NCBI RefSeq assembly: GCF_003046185.1
Contig: NZ_PZZL01000002.1
Span: forward strand, 124,001-188,000
Length of the DNA stretch: 64,000 nucleotides
Reading direction: 5' to 3'
Source of the DNA: Phreatobacter oligotrophus
GTDB lineage: Bacteria; Pseudomonadota; Alphaproteobacteria; Rhizobiales; Phreatobacteraceae
Shown here: positions 26,124-34,487 of the stretch, one piece after another
Position numbering within the stretch: the stretch's first letter is position 1
Layout of the letters: each line of letters begins with the position of its first letter
Notes under the pieces: generated by a model
What the model was told of the DNA's origin: nothing
Database searches by the model: none
Seen by the model: only the letters and a program-made list of their open reading frames with translations
Program-made: the position numbers and the translations under genes

Positions 26124-28879
26124 TGCTCGACCGTCCCGCCGCATCCACCGTCACGCTCACCGTCAACGGCGAGGCCCGGCACGTCGCCGCCGCGCCCTTT
26201 GCGAGCCTCGCCGACACGCTGCGCGAGGGCCTGGGTCTGACCGGCACCAAGGTCGGCTGCGATGCCGGCGATTGCGGCGCCTGCACCGTCCTTCTCGATG
26301 GCGCGCAGGTCTGCGCCTGCCTCGTCGCCACGGCGCAGGCGGAGGGTCGCGCCATCACCACGATCGAGGCCTCCGATCCGCTGATCGACCGGCTGCGCGC
26401 CGCCTTCCTCGCGGAGGGCGCGGCCCAGTGCGGCATCTGCACCCCCGGCATGATCATGGCCGCGGCGGACCTGCTCGCCCGCAACCCCTCCCCCACGCGC
26501 TCTGAGATCGAGGACGGCATCGGCGGCGTGCTCTGCCGCTGCACCGGTTACGCCAAGATCATCGAGGCCATCGACGCCGTGGCGCGCGGCGCCAATGCCT
26601 ATGCCCCCGTGGCGGAAGCCGGCGCCGCGGTCGGCGCCCGCATCGCCCGCACCGACGGACTGCCGAAGGTGCAGGGCACCGACCGCTTCGGCGCCGACCA
26701 TGCGCCCGAGGGGGCACTGTGGATGCGCGCCGTGCGCTCGCCCCATGCCCGGGCCCGCTTCACCCTGGGCGACCTCGCCGCGGTGAAGGCAGCCCATCCC
26801 GGCCTCGAGGCGATCCTCACGGCCGCGGACATTCCCGGCGCCAATTCCTTCGGCATCTTCCCGACCATCAAGGACCAGCCGGTGCTGGCGCCGGGCTTGG
26901 TGCGCTACCGCGGCGAAGCCATCCTCGCTCTCGTCGGCACGCGGGAGGCGGTGGAGGGCATCGCCGATGCCGCGCTGCCGATCACCTGGGAGGTGGAACC
27001 GGCGCTGATCGGCGTCGAGGCGGCGCTGGCCGAGGGCGCGACGCCGCTCCACGCCAACATTCCCGACAATGTGTTGACCCGCGGCTATCTCGAGACCGGC
27101 GACGTCATCGAGGGCCACAGGCTCGGCGCCGCAACGGCCGAGGGCCGGTTCCGCACCGGCTTCGTCGAACACGCCTATATCGAGCCGGAAGCTGGCTACG
27201 CGATCCGGGTCGGAGATCGGATCGAGGTCACGGCCTGCACTCAGGCCGCGGTCATGGACCAGGAGGAGGTCGCCCGCGTCGTCGGCGTGCCGATGACGCA
27301 GGTGCGGATCATCCCCACTGCCTGTGGCGGCGGCTTCGGCGGCAAGCTCGACGTCTCCATCCAGCCGCTCATCGCGGTCGCGGCCTGGCTGACCAGGAAG
27401 CCCGTGCGCATCGTCTATTCGCGCACCGAGAGCATGGCCTCCACCACCAAGCGCCATCCTTCCAAGATCCAGGCCCGCATGTCGGCGGACGCCTCCGGCC
27501 GCTTCACCGCCTACGAGATGCAGGGCGATTTCAACACCGGCGCCTATGCCTCCTGGGGGCCGACGGTCGCCAACCGCGTGCCGGTCCACGCCACGGGCCC
27601 CTACAAGGTGCCGCATGTGCGCAACGCCACCCGCGCCGTGCACACCAACGAGGTGCCGGCCGGTGCCTTCCGCGGCTTCGGCGTGCCGCAGGCGGCGATC
27701 GCCGGCGAGACGCTGATCGACGATCTCGCGGAGCGCCTGGGGCTCGACCGCTGGCAGATCCGCCGCATCAACGCCATCGGCCATGGCGACCGCACGCCCA
27801 CGGGACAGGTGCTGCACGCCTCCGCCGGCCTGCCCGAATGCCTCGACGCGGTGAAGCCGGAGTACGACGAGCTCATGGCCGCGGCCGCCGCCCACAATGC
27901 GAAGGGCGGCCGCATGGCCCGCGGCGTCGGTGTCGCCTGCATGTGGTACGGCTGCGGCAACACCTCCATGTCCAACCCGTCGAAGATGCGGATCACGCTG
28001 ACCCGCGACGGGCGGCTGACCTTCCTCAACGGTGCGGTGGATATCGGCCAGGGCTCGTCCACCGTGCTCCTGCAGATCGCGGCGGATGCGCTGGGCCTGC
28101 CGCCGCAGGCCTTCGGCTTCGTGGTCGGCGATACCGACAAGACCTTCGATGCCGGCAAGACCTCGGCCTCGCGCCAGACCTTCGTTTCGGGGAACGCAGC
28201 CAAATTGGCGGGCGCGGACCTCAGGGCGAAGATGCTGGCGCTGGCCAATGCCGGCCCCACCGCCCGGCTCGCGCTCGAAGGGTCGCGCCTGACGGTGGAG
28301 GACGGCGAGGCGAGCCGCGTGATCGACCTTGCCACGCTCGCCGCCGACGAGGCCGGCATCGTGCTGATGGGCGATGGCGAATATGACCCGCCCACCACCG
28401 CGCTCGACGCCAAGGGCCAGGGCATCCCCTACGCGACCTATGGCTTCGCCGCTCAGGTGGCGGAGGTGGAGGTCGACCGGCTGCTCGGCACGGTGAAGGT
28501 GACCCGCATCGTCGCCGCCCACGATGTCGGCCGCGCCATCAACCCGACGCTGACCGAGGGCCAGATCCATGGCGGCATCGCGCAAGGGCTCGGGCTGGCG
28601 CTGATGGAGGAATATCTCCCCGGCCGCACCGAGAACCTGCACGACTATCTCATCCCCACCGCCGGCGACGTGCCGGAGATCCGCATCCACCTCATCGAGG
28701 ATCCGGAGCCGGAGGGGCCGTTTGGGGCGAAGGGCGTCGGTGAGCCTGCGCTCGTCGCGACCGCCCCGGCCATCCTCGGCGCCATCCGCCACGCGGTCGG
28801 CGTGCGCATGACCGAGGTGCCTGTCCTGCCGCACAAGCTCTGGGCGGCCATGCAGGGCCAGAGGGAGGCGGCGGAATGA
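26123..28879 (+). CDS. Molybdenum hydroxylase, fused 2Fe-2S and Mo-cofactor subunit
   Basis: This 918-residue protein fuses two usual subunits. Residues 1-150 hold two 2Fe-2S clusters: C46, C51, C54, C66 and C103, C106, C138, C140. From about 170 on comes the Mo domain with GGGFGGKLDVS, the substrate-binding AFRGFGVPQAA stretch and the catalytic Glu in FGAKGVGEPA near the C-terminus. The enzyme would hydroxylate an N-heterocycle beside a ring nitrogen using water. Context with Hnr suggests a pyridine-carboxylate (nicotinate-like) or related ring, but purines or pyrimidines cannot be excluded. All expected cofactor residues appear present. Confidence 0.92.
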   Translation: MLDRPAASTVTLTVNGEARHVAAAPFASLADTLREGLGLTGTKVGCDAGDCGACTVLLDGAQVCACLVATAQAEGRAITTIEASDPLIDRLRAAFLAEGAAQCGICTPGMIMAAADLLARNPSPTRSEIEDGIGGVLCRCTGYAKIIEAIDAVARGANAYAPVAEAGAAVGARIARTDGLPKVQGTDRFGADHAPEGALWMRAVRSPHARARFTLGDLAAVKAAHPGLEAILTAADIPGANSFGIFPTIKDQPVLAPGLVRYRGEAILALVGTREAVEGIADAALPITWEVEPALIGVEAALAEGATPLHANIPDNVLTRGYLETGDVIEGHRLGAATAEGRFRTGFVEHAYIEPEAGYAIRVGDRIEVTACTQAAVMDQEEVARVVGVPMTQVRIIPTACGGGFGGKLDVSIQPLIAVAAWLTRKPVRIVYSRTESMASTTKRHPSKIQARMSADASGRFTAYEMQGDFNTGAYASWGPTVANRVPVHATGPYKVPHVRNATRAVHTNEVPAGAFRGFGVPQAAIAGETLIDDLAERLGLDRWQIRRINAIGHGDRTPTGQVLHASAGLPECLDAVKPEYDELMAAAAAHNAKGGRMARGVGVACMWYGCGNTSMSNPSKMRITLTRDGRLTFLNGAVDIGQGSSTVLLQIAADALGLPPQAFGFVVGDTDKTFDAGKTSASRQTFVSGNAAKLAGADLRAKMLALANAGPTARLALEGSRLTVEDGEASRVIDLATLAADEAGIVLMGDGEYDPPTTALDAKGQGIPYATYGFAAQVAEVEVDRLLGTVKVTRIVAAHDVGRAINPTLTEGQIHGGIAQGLGLALMEEYLPGRTENLHDYLIPTAGDVPEIRIHLIEDPEPEGPFGAKGVGEPALVATAPAILGAIRHAVGVRMTEVPVLPHKLWAAMQGQREAAE

Positions 28880-28907
28880 GGACGTCTTTCCCGGCACTTG
28901 CGATCCC

Positions 28908-29059
28908 TGCCCCACCCGCACCCTCCCCGCTCCGCGGGGAGGGAAACCACGGCGTCCCGCCGGCCTTTGATCGGCTGGGCCAGGCACAACCGTTTCTCGT
29001 CAGCCGCGACGCGGTAGCCCCCCTCCCCTCGCCAGAGGGGAGGGTGAGGGTGGGGCATT
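28908..29059. repeat. Palindromic repeat doublet, family D, copy 2
   Basis: The left arm reads TGCCCCACCCGCACCCTCCC then CGCTCCGCGGGGAGGG. The right arm is CCCCTCGCCAGAGGGGAGGG followed by TGAGGGTGGGGCA. The arms differ slightly in the loop but pair at their ends. It occupies the gap between the Mo enzyme and hnr. Confidence 0.88.
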
Positions 29060-29116
29060 CCTTGCGGCCTCCCGCGCACAGAACCCGCGCCGATCACCCC
29101 ATCCCAGGAGGTCGCC

Positions 29117-30625
29117 ATGACCGCCACTGACCACCTCTCGCTCGAGGCGCGCTCGAAAAAGTTCGGCGCGGCGGAGGCCGACGGCATCCTGCGCTGCGAC
29201 GCCTGCCCCGTGCTCTGCCGCATCCGTCCCGGCCGCGCCGGGGCCTGCTCGCGCTATGCCAACGAGAACGGCCAGCTGGTGCGCACCGACCCGGTCGTGC
29301 TGCTGGCAAAGACCGTCGAGGACGGCGGCAAGCTCGTGGAATTCGGCAAGAACGACTGGGACGGCCAGGTGCTGGATCCCTCGCGCACCTTCGTCACCGC
29401 GATCGGCGCGGGCACGACCTATCCCGACTACAAGCCGGCGCCCTTCATCGTCTCGGCGGAGCATGACGGCGTCGACACGGTCACCGTCGTGACCGAGGGC
29501 ATCTTCAGCTACTGCGGCGTCAAGGTGAAGATCGACACCGACCGGCACCTCGGGCCCGAGGCGGCGCCCATCCGCGTGAACGGCGAGCAGGTCGGCCATG
29601 TCACGACCGCCGAGTACGGCAGCCAGATGCTCTCCATCGGCGGCGTGCGGCACCTGACCGGCGGCTCGAAGAAGGAAGGCAACGTCACCTGCGAGACGAT
29701 GCTGAAGCTGTGCGCGGGCGAGGCCGTCACCATGACCATCGACGGCGGCCACGAGGTCGTCGTCGCCGCGAACCAGGCGCCCATCGTCGACGGCAAGCCG
29801 GAGCAGCGGATGCGGGTCGGCTGCGGCTCGGCCACCGTCGGCATCTTCGCCAAGCAGTGGCTTGGCCATGTCGACGAGGTCATCGTCGTCGATGACCACA
29901 TCACCGGCGTGCTGACCGAGCACCAGGCGGGCAAGGTGCTCGACATGCGCCAGGCGGGCATCCGCGTGCGCGGCCGCAAGTCGACGCCCGGCCGCTATTT
30001 CCAGGTGGCCAATCCCGGCATCGGCTGGGGCGGGACCGACATCGAGGACCCGCTGTCGATCATCCAGAAGATCGACCCGGCGGTGGCCTGGCCGGGCCTG
30101 CGGCTGCTGCTCACCTCCACCACCGGCGAGCATTTCCTCTACTGCGTGCTGGACGAGAACCTTGTGCCGCAGCCGGCTCCCATCCCTGACGCCGTGATGA
30201 AGGTGGTCGACCGCATCGGCGAGAACTGCGAGCCCTCGCTCTGCACCGTGCTGTTCATGGCAGGCGCCGGTGGATCGCTGCGCGCCGGCGTCACCGAGAA
30301 TCCGGTGCTGCTGACGCGGTCGGTGGCGAGCGGCGAGACGCGCGTCACCATGGGCGGCGCGCCGGTCTATCTCTGGCCTGGCGGCGGCATCACCGTCATG
30401 GCCGATGTCACCAAGCTGCCGAAGAACGCCTTCGGCTCGGTACCGACGCCGGCCATCGTCGCGCCCATCGAGTTCACCCTGCCGCGGGCGCTCTACGAGC
30501 AGCTCGGCGGGCACATGGAGGACATCGTCACGATCGACGACATCCTGCGCGATGTCGCCCCGACCGCCCGCATCGACGGCTGGATATCCGGCAATCCCTG
30601 GCCCTTCCCGGAGGCACGATCGTGA
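29117..30625 (+). CDS. 6-hydroxynicotinate reductase-like protein (Hnr-like)
   Basis: This 502-residue protein resembles the 6-hydroxynicotinate reductase of anaerobic nicotinate degradation, which reduces the hydroxylated pyridine ring. A CxxCxxxC-x9-C motif (C27, C30, C34, C44) near the N-terminus should bind a 4Fe-4S cluster. The body has no Rossmann fold that I can recognise. Further conserved-looking stretches are TEGIFSYCGVKVKID and MRVGCGSATVGIFAKQW. A perfect AGGAGGT lies 4 bases before the ATG, so expression may be high. The MarR gene overlaps its stop (GTGA). The reaction here is inferred; the ring substrate could differ from 6-hydroxynicotinate. Confidence 0.8.
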   Translation: MTATDHLSLEARSKKFGAAEADGILRCDACPVLCRIRPGRAGACSRYANENGQLVRTDPVVLLAKTVEDGGKLVEFGKNDWDGQVLDPSRTFVTAIGAGTTYPDYKPAPFIVSAEHDGVDTVTVVTEGIFSYCGVKVKIDTDRHLGPEAAPIRVNGEQVGHVTTAEYGSQMLSIGGVRHLTGGSKKEGNVTCETMLKLCAGEAVTMTIDGGHEVVVAANQAPIVDGKPEQRMRVGCGSATVGIFAKQWLGHVDEVIVVDDHITGVLTEHQAGKVLDMRQAGIRVRGRKSTPGRYFQVANPGIGWGGTDIEDPLSIIQKIDPAVAWPGLRLLLTSTTGEHFLYCVLDENLVPQPAPIPDAVMKVVDRIGENCEPSLCTVLFMAGAGGSLRAGVTENPVLLTRSVASGETRVTMGGAPVYLWPGGGITVMADVTKLPKNAFGSVPTPAIVAPIEFTLPRALYEQLGGHMEDIVTIDDILRDVAPTARIDGWISGNPWPFPEARS

Positions 30626-31080
30626 CGGCGAAACGGGCGAAGGCGAGCGACGAGGCGCCGCAGGAGCGGCCCTACATCCTCGAGGAGCAGATCGGCTTCC
30701 TCATCCGGCGCGCCCATCAGCGCGCCAGCGCCATTTTCGAGCAGGTGATGGACGGCTTCGACGTGACGCCGGTGCAATATGCCGCGCTCGCCAAGCTGCA
30801 TGACCTCGGCCCCACCTCGCAGAACCAGCTGGGGCGCATGGTCGGCATCGACCCAGCGACCATGTTCGGCGTCGCCGGCCGGCTCGCCAAGCGCGGGCTC
30901 GTCTCGCCCTCGGTCGACCCCAATGACGCGCGGCTCGTGCTCCTCAGCCTCACCGCCGCGGGACGCGAGGCGATCGAGGGCATGAAGGCGCTGGGGCCCG
31001 TGGTAACCGCGCGCACGCTGGAGCCGCTGAGCGAGGAGGAGGCTGAGACCCTCATCGCCCTTCTCGGCCGCATCGGCTGA
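30622..31080 (+). CDS. MarR family transcriptional regulator
   Basis: This 152-residue winged-helix regulator starts with GTG at the stop of hnr. The DNA-binding region spans about residues 65-110 (TSQNQLGRMVGIDPATMFGV then AGRLAKRGLVSP), with the wing at DPNDARLVLLSLTAAGR. MarR proteins usually repress catabolic genes until they bind a pathway compound or CoA ester. The paired TTCG-N4-CGAA operators at 15838 and 20948 are its most likely targets. Its position within the hnr unit supports local control. Confidence 0.92.
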   Translation: MTAKRAKASDEAPQERPYILEEQIGFLIRRAHQRASAIFEQVMDGFDVTPVQYAALAKLHDLGPTSQNQLGRMVGIDPATMFGVAGRLAKRGLVSPSVDPNDARLVLLSLTAAGREAIEGMKALGPVVTARTLEPLSEEEAETLIALLGRIG

Positions 31081-31083
31081 GCC

Positions 31084-31950
31084 ATGTGGGAGCCGCCCGC
31101 CGTCCAGCCGCTCGCCGGCGACCGGCTGCATCTGCAGCACGGGCCGATCGACCTGGTGTTGCGCGCCTGGGGGGCGGCCAGCGCGGTGCGCGAGGCCTAT
31201 GACGCGGCCATCGCCCGATTCCAGACGGTGCTGCCGGAGCTCGTCGGCGAGCTCGCAGAACTGCGCAAGCCCATGGCCGAGAAGCCGCAGGTGGAAGGAC
31301 CGGTGGCGCAGCGGATGGTGGCGGCCTGCCGGCCCCATGCCGGGGTCTTCGTCACGCCGATGGCGGCGGTGGCGGGGTCGGTAGCCGACGAGATCCTCGA
31401 GGTGATGGTGGAGGCAGCCCCCCTCGACCGCGCCTTCGTCAATGATGGCGGCGACATCGCGGTGCATCTCACCGAGGGCGAGACGCTGGATGTCGCGCTT
31501 GCCGCCGACTTCTCCCGCGGACCCATCCCGTCGCTGAATGGCCGGCTCAGCCTTTCCCATGGCGATGGCATCGGCGGCATCGCGACATCCGGCGCGCAGG
31601 GGCGCTCCTTCTCGCTCGGCATCGCCGATTCCGTGACCATCCTGGCGCGCGATGCGGCGAGCGCCGATGTCGCGGCGACGCTGGTCGCCAACGCGGTGGA
31701 CGCCGACCACCCCGCGGTGGAGCGGCGGCCGGCAACGGCGCTCGATCCCGACAGCGATCTGGGCGACCGTCTCGTCACCACCGCGGTCGGGTCCCTGCCC
31801 GGCCCGGTCATCGCCGCGGCGCTCGCGGCAGGCCTTGCCCGCGCCGAACACTTGCAGCGGCGCGGCCTCATCTTCGACGCGGCCCTCGTCCTCCAGGGCG
31901 AGAGCCGCATCCTCGGCAAAAGCAGACCCATGAGGGAGATCCGGTCATGA
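31084..31950 (+). CDS. UPF0280 family protein (ApbE-like fold)
   Basis: This 288-residue protein is of the UPF0280 family. From memory, solved members share a fold with the flavin transferase ApbE, which attaches FMN covalently to proteins. Visible family stretches are FVTPMAAVAGSVADEIL (about residue 95), FVNDGGDIAVHL (about 118), and GIATSGAQGRSFSLGIADSV. The last region contains residues that bind nucleotide or metal in ApbE. It starts 3 bases after the MarR stop and overlaps the DUF1185 gene (ATGA). I infer a role in maturing Hnr, but no experimental function is known to me. Confidence 0.82.
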   Translation: MWEPPAVQPLAGDRLHLQHGPIDLVLRAWGAASAVREAYDAAIARFQTVLPELVGELAELRKPMAEKPQVEGPVAQRMVAACRPHAGVFVTPMAAVAGSVADEILEVMVEAAPLDRAFVNDGGDIAVHLTEGETLDVALAADFSRGPIPSLNGRLSLSHGDGIGGIATSGAQGRSFSLGIADSVTILARDAASADVAATLVANAVDADHPAVERRPATALDPDSDLGDRLVTTAVGSLPGPVIAAALAAGLARAEHLQRRGLIFDAALVLQGESRILGKSRPMREIRS

Positions 31951-32528
31951 GCATCGACGTCAGGAAGATCGTCGTCGGCGTTGAGGAGGTTCGCCACGAT
32001 GGCGGGCCGAAGCTCGACAAGCCCATCCTCAAGGGCTGGGTGGCGGCGGTGCTGAAGAACCCGTTCGCCGGCCGCTATGTCGAGGACATCCAGCCGATGA
32101 TGGACGAGCTGAAGCCGCTCGGCCTCGAATGCTCGACCAAGCTGCTCAAGGCGCTCGGCGGCGACACCGCGGCCATCGAGGCCTATGGCAAGGGTTCGCT
32201 GGTGGGCTCCGCCGGGGAACTGGAACATGGCGCGCTCTGGCACGTGCCCGGCGGCTACGCCATGCGCGAACTGCTCGGCGAGGCGCTGGCCATCGTGCCG
32301 TCCATGACCAAGGTCGGGCCGATGGGCGCCATCCTCGACGTGCCGATCCATCACCGCAACGCGGCCTATGTGCGCTCGCACTTCGACGGCGTGACGCTGA
32401 TGGTGCAGGATAGTCCGCGCGCCGACGAGATCCTGTTTGCGCTGGCCATGACCACCGGCGGCCGGCCGCATCCGCGCATGGGAGGCCTCACGCAGGACCA
32501 GATTTCCAAGCGCGACGGGCAGAGGTGA
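31947..32528 (+). CDS. DUF1185 family protein (amino acid synthesis family)
   Basis: This 193-residue protein is of the DUF1185 family, often labelled 'amino acid synthesis family protein' without biochemical proof. Typical stretches are RKIVVGVEEVRHDGGP at the N-terminus, VGSAGELEHGALWHVPGGYA (about residue 88) and GAILDVPIHHRNAAYVRSHF (about 130). Conserved His, Glu and Asp in the last two could form an active site. Its ATG lies within the UPF0280 stop (ATGA), which indicates tight coupling. The step it performs is unknown. A role downstream of ring opening is possible. Confidence 0.82.
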   Translation: MSIDVRKIVVGVEEVRHDGGPKLDKPILKGWVAAVLKNPFAGRYVEDIQPMMDELKPLGLECSTKLLKALGGDTAAIEAYGKGSLVGSAGELEHGALWHVPGGYAMRELLGEALAIVPSMTKVGPMGAILDVPIHHRNAAYVRSHFDGVTLMVQDSPRADEILFALAMTTGGRPHPRMGGLTQDQISKRDGQR

Positions 32529-32552
32529 GGAACAAAGAGATGCACGCCATGA

Positions 32553-32581
32553 TTGCATATCATACGGATTTTCCGTATGCT
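32553..32581 (+). promoter_or_regulatory. Promoter of the brnT-like/HTH locus
   Basis: TTGCAT (32553-32558), a 17-base spacer and TATGCT (32576-32581) form a good sigma-70 promoter. The expected start of transcription falls at or next to the ATG at 32587, so the mRNA may be leaderless. Confidence 0.6.
32561..32579. promoter_or_regulatory. Perfect palindromic operator in the toxin-antitoxin promoter
   Basis: CATACGGATTTTCCGTATG is an 8-bp perfect inverted repeat (CATACGGA, TTT, TCCGTATG) that spans the promoter spacer and part of the -10. This placement fits autorepression by the HTH protein encoded downstream. Confidence 0.75.
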
Positions 32582-32586
32582 AGCTT

Positions 32587-32867
32587 ATGGCGTCGTCGCT
32601 CGACTTCGACTGGCATGATGGCAAGGCTGCTTCAAACCTAAGAAGCATGGCTTCAGCTTTCCCGAGGCGGTCGGCGTCTTCGCGGATCCGGCACGGATCG
32701 ACTTTGACGTCACGCGGCCGGGAGACGGCGAGGACCGGAGGAAGACGGTCGGGATGCTCGACGGCCGTCTGATGACGGTGGTCTACACGCGACGTGACGC
32801 GATCCACTGGATCATCTCGGCGAGGCGCGCCAACCGGACGGAGGCGAGACGTTATGGTCAAGGCTAG
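32587..32867 (+). pseudogene. brnT: BrnT-like toxin gene with a frameshift
   Basis: The first 19 codons read MASSLDFDWHDGKAASNLR, the usual BrnT start. The continuation KHGFSFPEAVGVFADPARID through TVVYTRRDAIHWIISARRAN to a TAG at 32865-32867 is in a different frame. The shift lies at about 32641-32645 (AGAAGC), where one base is missing between NLR and KHG. The full-length product would be about 93 residues, normal for BrnT ribonuclease toxins. Either the toxin is inactivated, a -1 frameshift occurs during translation, or there is a sequencing error. The 3' end overlaps the following HTH gene by 14 bases. Confidence 0.8.
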
Positions 32868-33210
32868 ACTGATCATCGACCCGAGTAATCCGCCGCGGCT
32901 GTCCGATGAGACCCGAGCCCGCCTAGACGCCATGACGCCGGAGGAGATCGAGCAGAACGCGCTCGACGATCCGGACAATCCGCCCTCCACCGAGGAGGAA
33001 CTGGACCGCGGCGTTGCCGGCCGGCGGGTCCGCTTGCTGCGCCAGTCGCTGAACCTCAGCCAGCCGCAATTCGCCGAGCGCTACCGCATCAATCTCGGCC
33101 GCCTGCGCGACATCGAGCAGGGCCGCACCATGCCGGACAGCGCCTTCCTCGCCTACATCACGGTCATCGAGCAGGAGCGCGAGGCGGTGGACCGGGCGCT
33201 GGCCTCCTAA
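32854..33210 (+). CDS. HTH (XRE-like) antitoxin partner of the BrnT-like gene
   Basis: This 118-residue protein has a C-terminal helix-turn-helix (GRRVRLLRQSLNLSQPQFAE then RYRINLGRLRDIEQG, about residues 63-97) of the XRE type. The acidic N-terminal half (MTPEEIEQNALDDPDNPPST) could bind the toxin. Its ATG lies inside the end of the brnT-like sequence, the normal arrangement of such pairs. It probably represses its own promoter through the palindrome at 32561. With the toxin gene shifted out of frame, it may persist as a solitary regulator. No gene symbol is assigned because canonical BrnA differs in fold. Confidence 0.82.
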   Translation: MVKARLIIDPSNPPRLSDETRARLDAMTPEEIEQNALDDPDNPPSTEEELDRGVAGRRVRLLRQSLNLSQPQFAERYRINLGRLRDIEQGRTMPDSAFLAYITVIEQEREAVDRALAS

Positions 33211-33303
33211 CGGCGTCAGGCCTGCCCATCGGTTGCGTCTCTGGACCGGAGCGCCGGCCTGTCTCTATGGAGGGCGGACCGTCTCCTTGCATGAGCCCGC
33301 CCC

Positions 33304-34434
33304 ATGTCCTCGCAGACCGACCTTTCCGGCCTCCTCGTCGTCTCCGTCGAACAGGCGGTGGCCGCTCCCTATGCCGCCTCGCGGCTTGCCGATGCGGGCG
33401 CCCGCGTCATCAAGATCGAGCGCGACGAGGGCGACTTCGCCCGCCGCTACGACAAGGCGGTGGACGGCGAGAGTGCCTATTTCGTCTGGCTGAACCGCGG
33501 CAAGGAATCCGTCGTCCTCGACCTCAAGGATGCGGGCGACCAGGCGGTGCTGGCGGCGATGATCGCCAAGGCCGATGTCTTCATCCAGAACCTCGCGCCG
33601 GGGGCGCTGAAGCGCATCGGCTTCGATCCGGCCGACCTCAGGGCGAAGCACCCCCGCCTGATCACCTGCTCGATCTCCGGCTATGGCGAGGAAGGCCCCT
33701 GGCAGCACCTCAAGGCCTATGACCTGCTGGTCCAGGCCGAGTCGGGCCTCTCCGAGATCACCGGCGAGGGCGACAGCCGCGCCCGCGTCGGCGTCTCGGT
33801 GTGCGACATCGCGGCGGGCATGACCGCCTTCCAGGCGATCCTGCAGGCGCTGATCGGCCGCTCCATCACCGGCGAGGGTCGGCACATCGCCGTGTCGCTC
33901 TATCACGCGCTCGCCGACTGGATGAACGTTCCCTACCTCCAATATGCCTATGGCGGCATCTATCCGCCGCGTTCGGGCCTGAACCACCCGACCATCGCAC
34001 CCTATGGCGCCTATCCATGCGCCGACGGCAAGGCGATCCTCTTCTCCATCCAGAACGAGCGGGAATGGGCCTCGCTGTGCGAAAACGTGCTGGACGACGC
34101 CGCGGTCGCGACCGACCCGCGCTTCGATGCCAATGTGAAGCGCGTCGCCAACCGCGCGGCCCTCGATGCGATCATTCTCGCCGCCTTCGCCCGCCACCCC
34201 CGCGAGGCCGTGGTCGAGAAGCTGGAGAAGGCGAAGGTCGCCTATGGCCGCGTCTCGTCGCTGGATGACCTCAAGGTGCACCCGCAGAACCGCTACATGG
34301 AGGTGGACACGCCCGCCGGCCGCAAGCGGATGCTGGCGCCCGGCGCGCTCCACGACGGCACGGTGCCGCAATTCGGGCCGGTGCCCGCGCTCGGCCAGCA
34401 CACGGCAGCGGTGAAGGCCGAATTCGGCGGGTGA
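33304..34434 (+). CDS. Family III CoA transferase (CaiB/BaiF)
   Basis: This 376-residue member of the CaiB/BaiF family moves CoA between carboxylic acids. Family stretches are VAAPYAASRLADAGARVIKI (N-terminal CoA-binding part), FVWLNRGKESVVLDLK, and KAYDLLVQAESGLSEITG, where the Asp of YDLL is the expected nucleophile. Length is normal. It follows the Hnr-DUF1185 unit on the same strand but is separated from it by the BrnT-like locus. It could activate a dicarboxylate from ring opening; that link is inference. Other family members act on oxalate, carnitine or malate/mesaconate. Confidence 0.88.
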   Translation: MSSQTDLSGLLVVSVEQAVAAPYAASRLADAGARVIKIERDEGDFARRYDKAVDGESAYFVWLNRGKESVVLDLKDAGDQAVLAAMIAKADVFIQNLAPGALKRIGFDPADLRAKHPRLITCSISGYGEEGPWQHLKAYDLLVQAESGLSEITGEGDSRARVGVSVCDIAAGMTAFQAILQALIGRSITGEGRHIAVSLYHALADWMNVPYLQYAYGGIYPPRSGLNHPTIAPYGAYPCADGKAILFSIQNEREWASLCENVLDDAAVATDPRFDANVKRVANRAALDAIILAAFARHPREAVVEKLEKAKVAYGRVSSLDDLKVHPQNRYMEVDTPAGRKRMLAPGALHDGTVPQFGPVPALGQHTAAVKAEFGG

Positions 34435-34463
34435 TTGAATTGGACCACTGATTGGACTATTTT
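34435..34463 (+). promoter_or_regulatory. Promoter of the vapBC-type module
   Basis: TTGAAT (34435-34440), a 17-base spacer and TATTTT (34458-34463) lie in an AT-rich stretch just after the CoA transferase. Two copies of TTGGAC at 34440 and 34453 form a direct repeat within the spacer, a possible antitoxin binding site. Confidence 0.55.
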
Positions 34464-34487
34464 TGTCGCAGCCGCGAGGAGGCTGCG

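Noticed and set aside
26042-28987. 981-codon open frame opposite the molybdenum hydroxylase gene
   Set aside because: It is a mirror of codon bias in the real gene; the translation lacks any motif and has repetitive Gly/Arg/His content.
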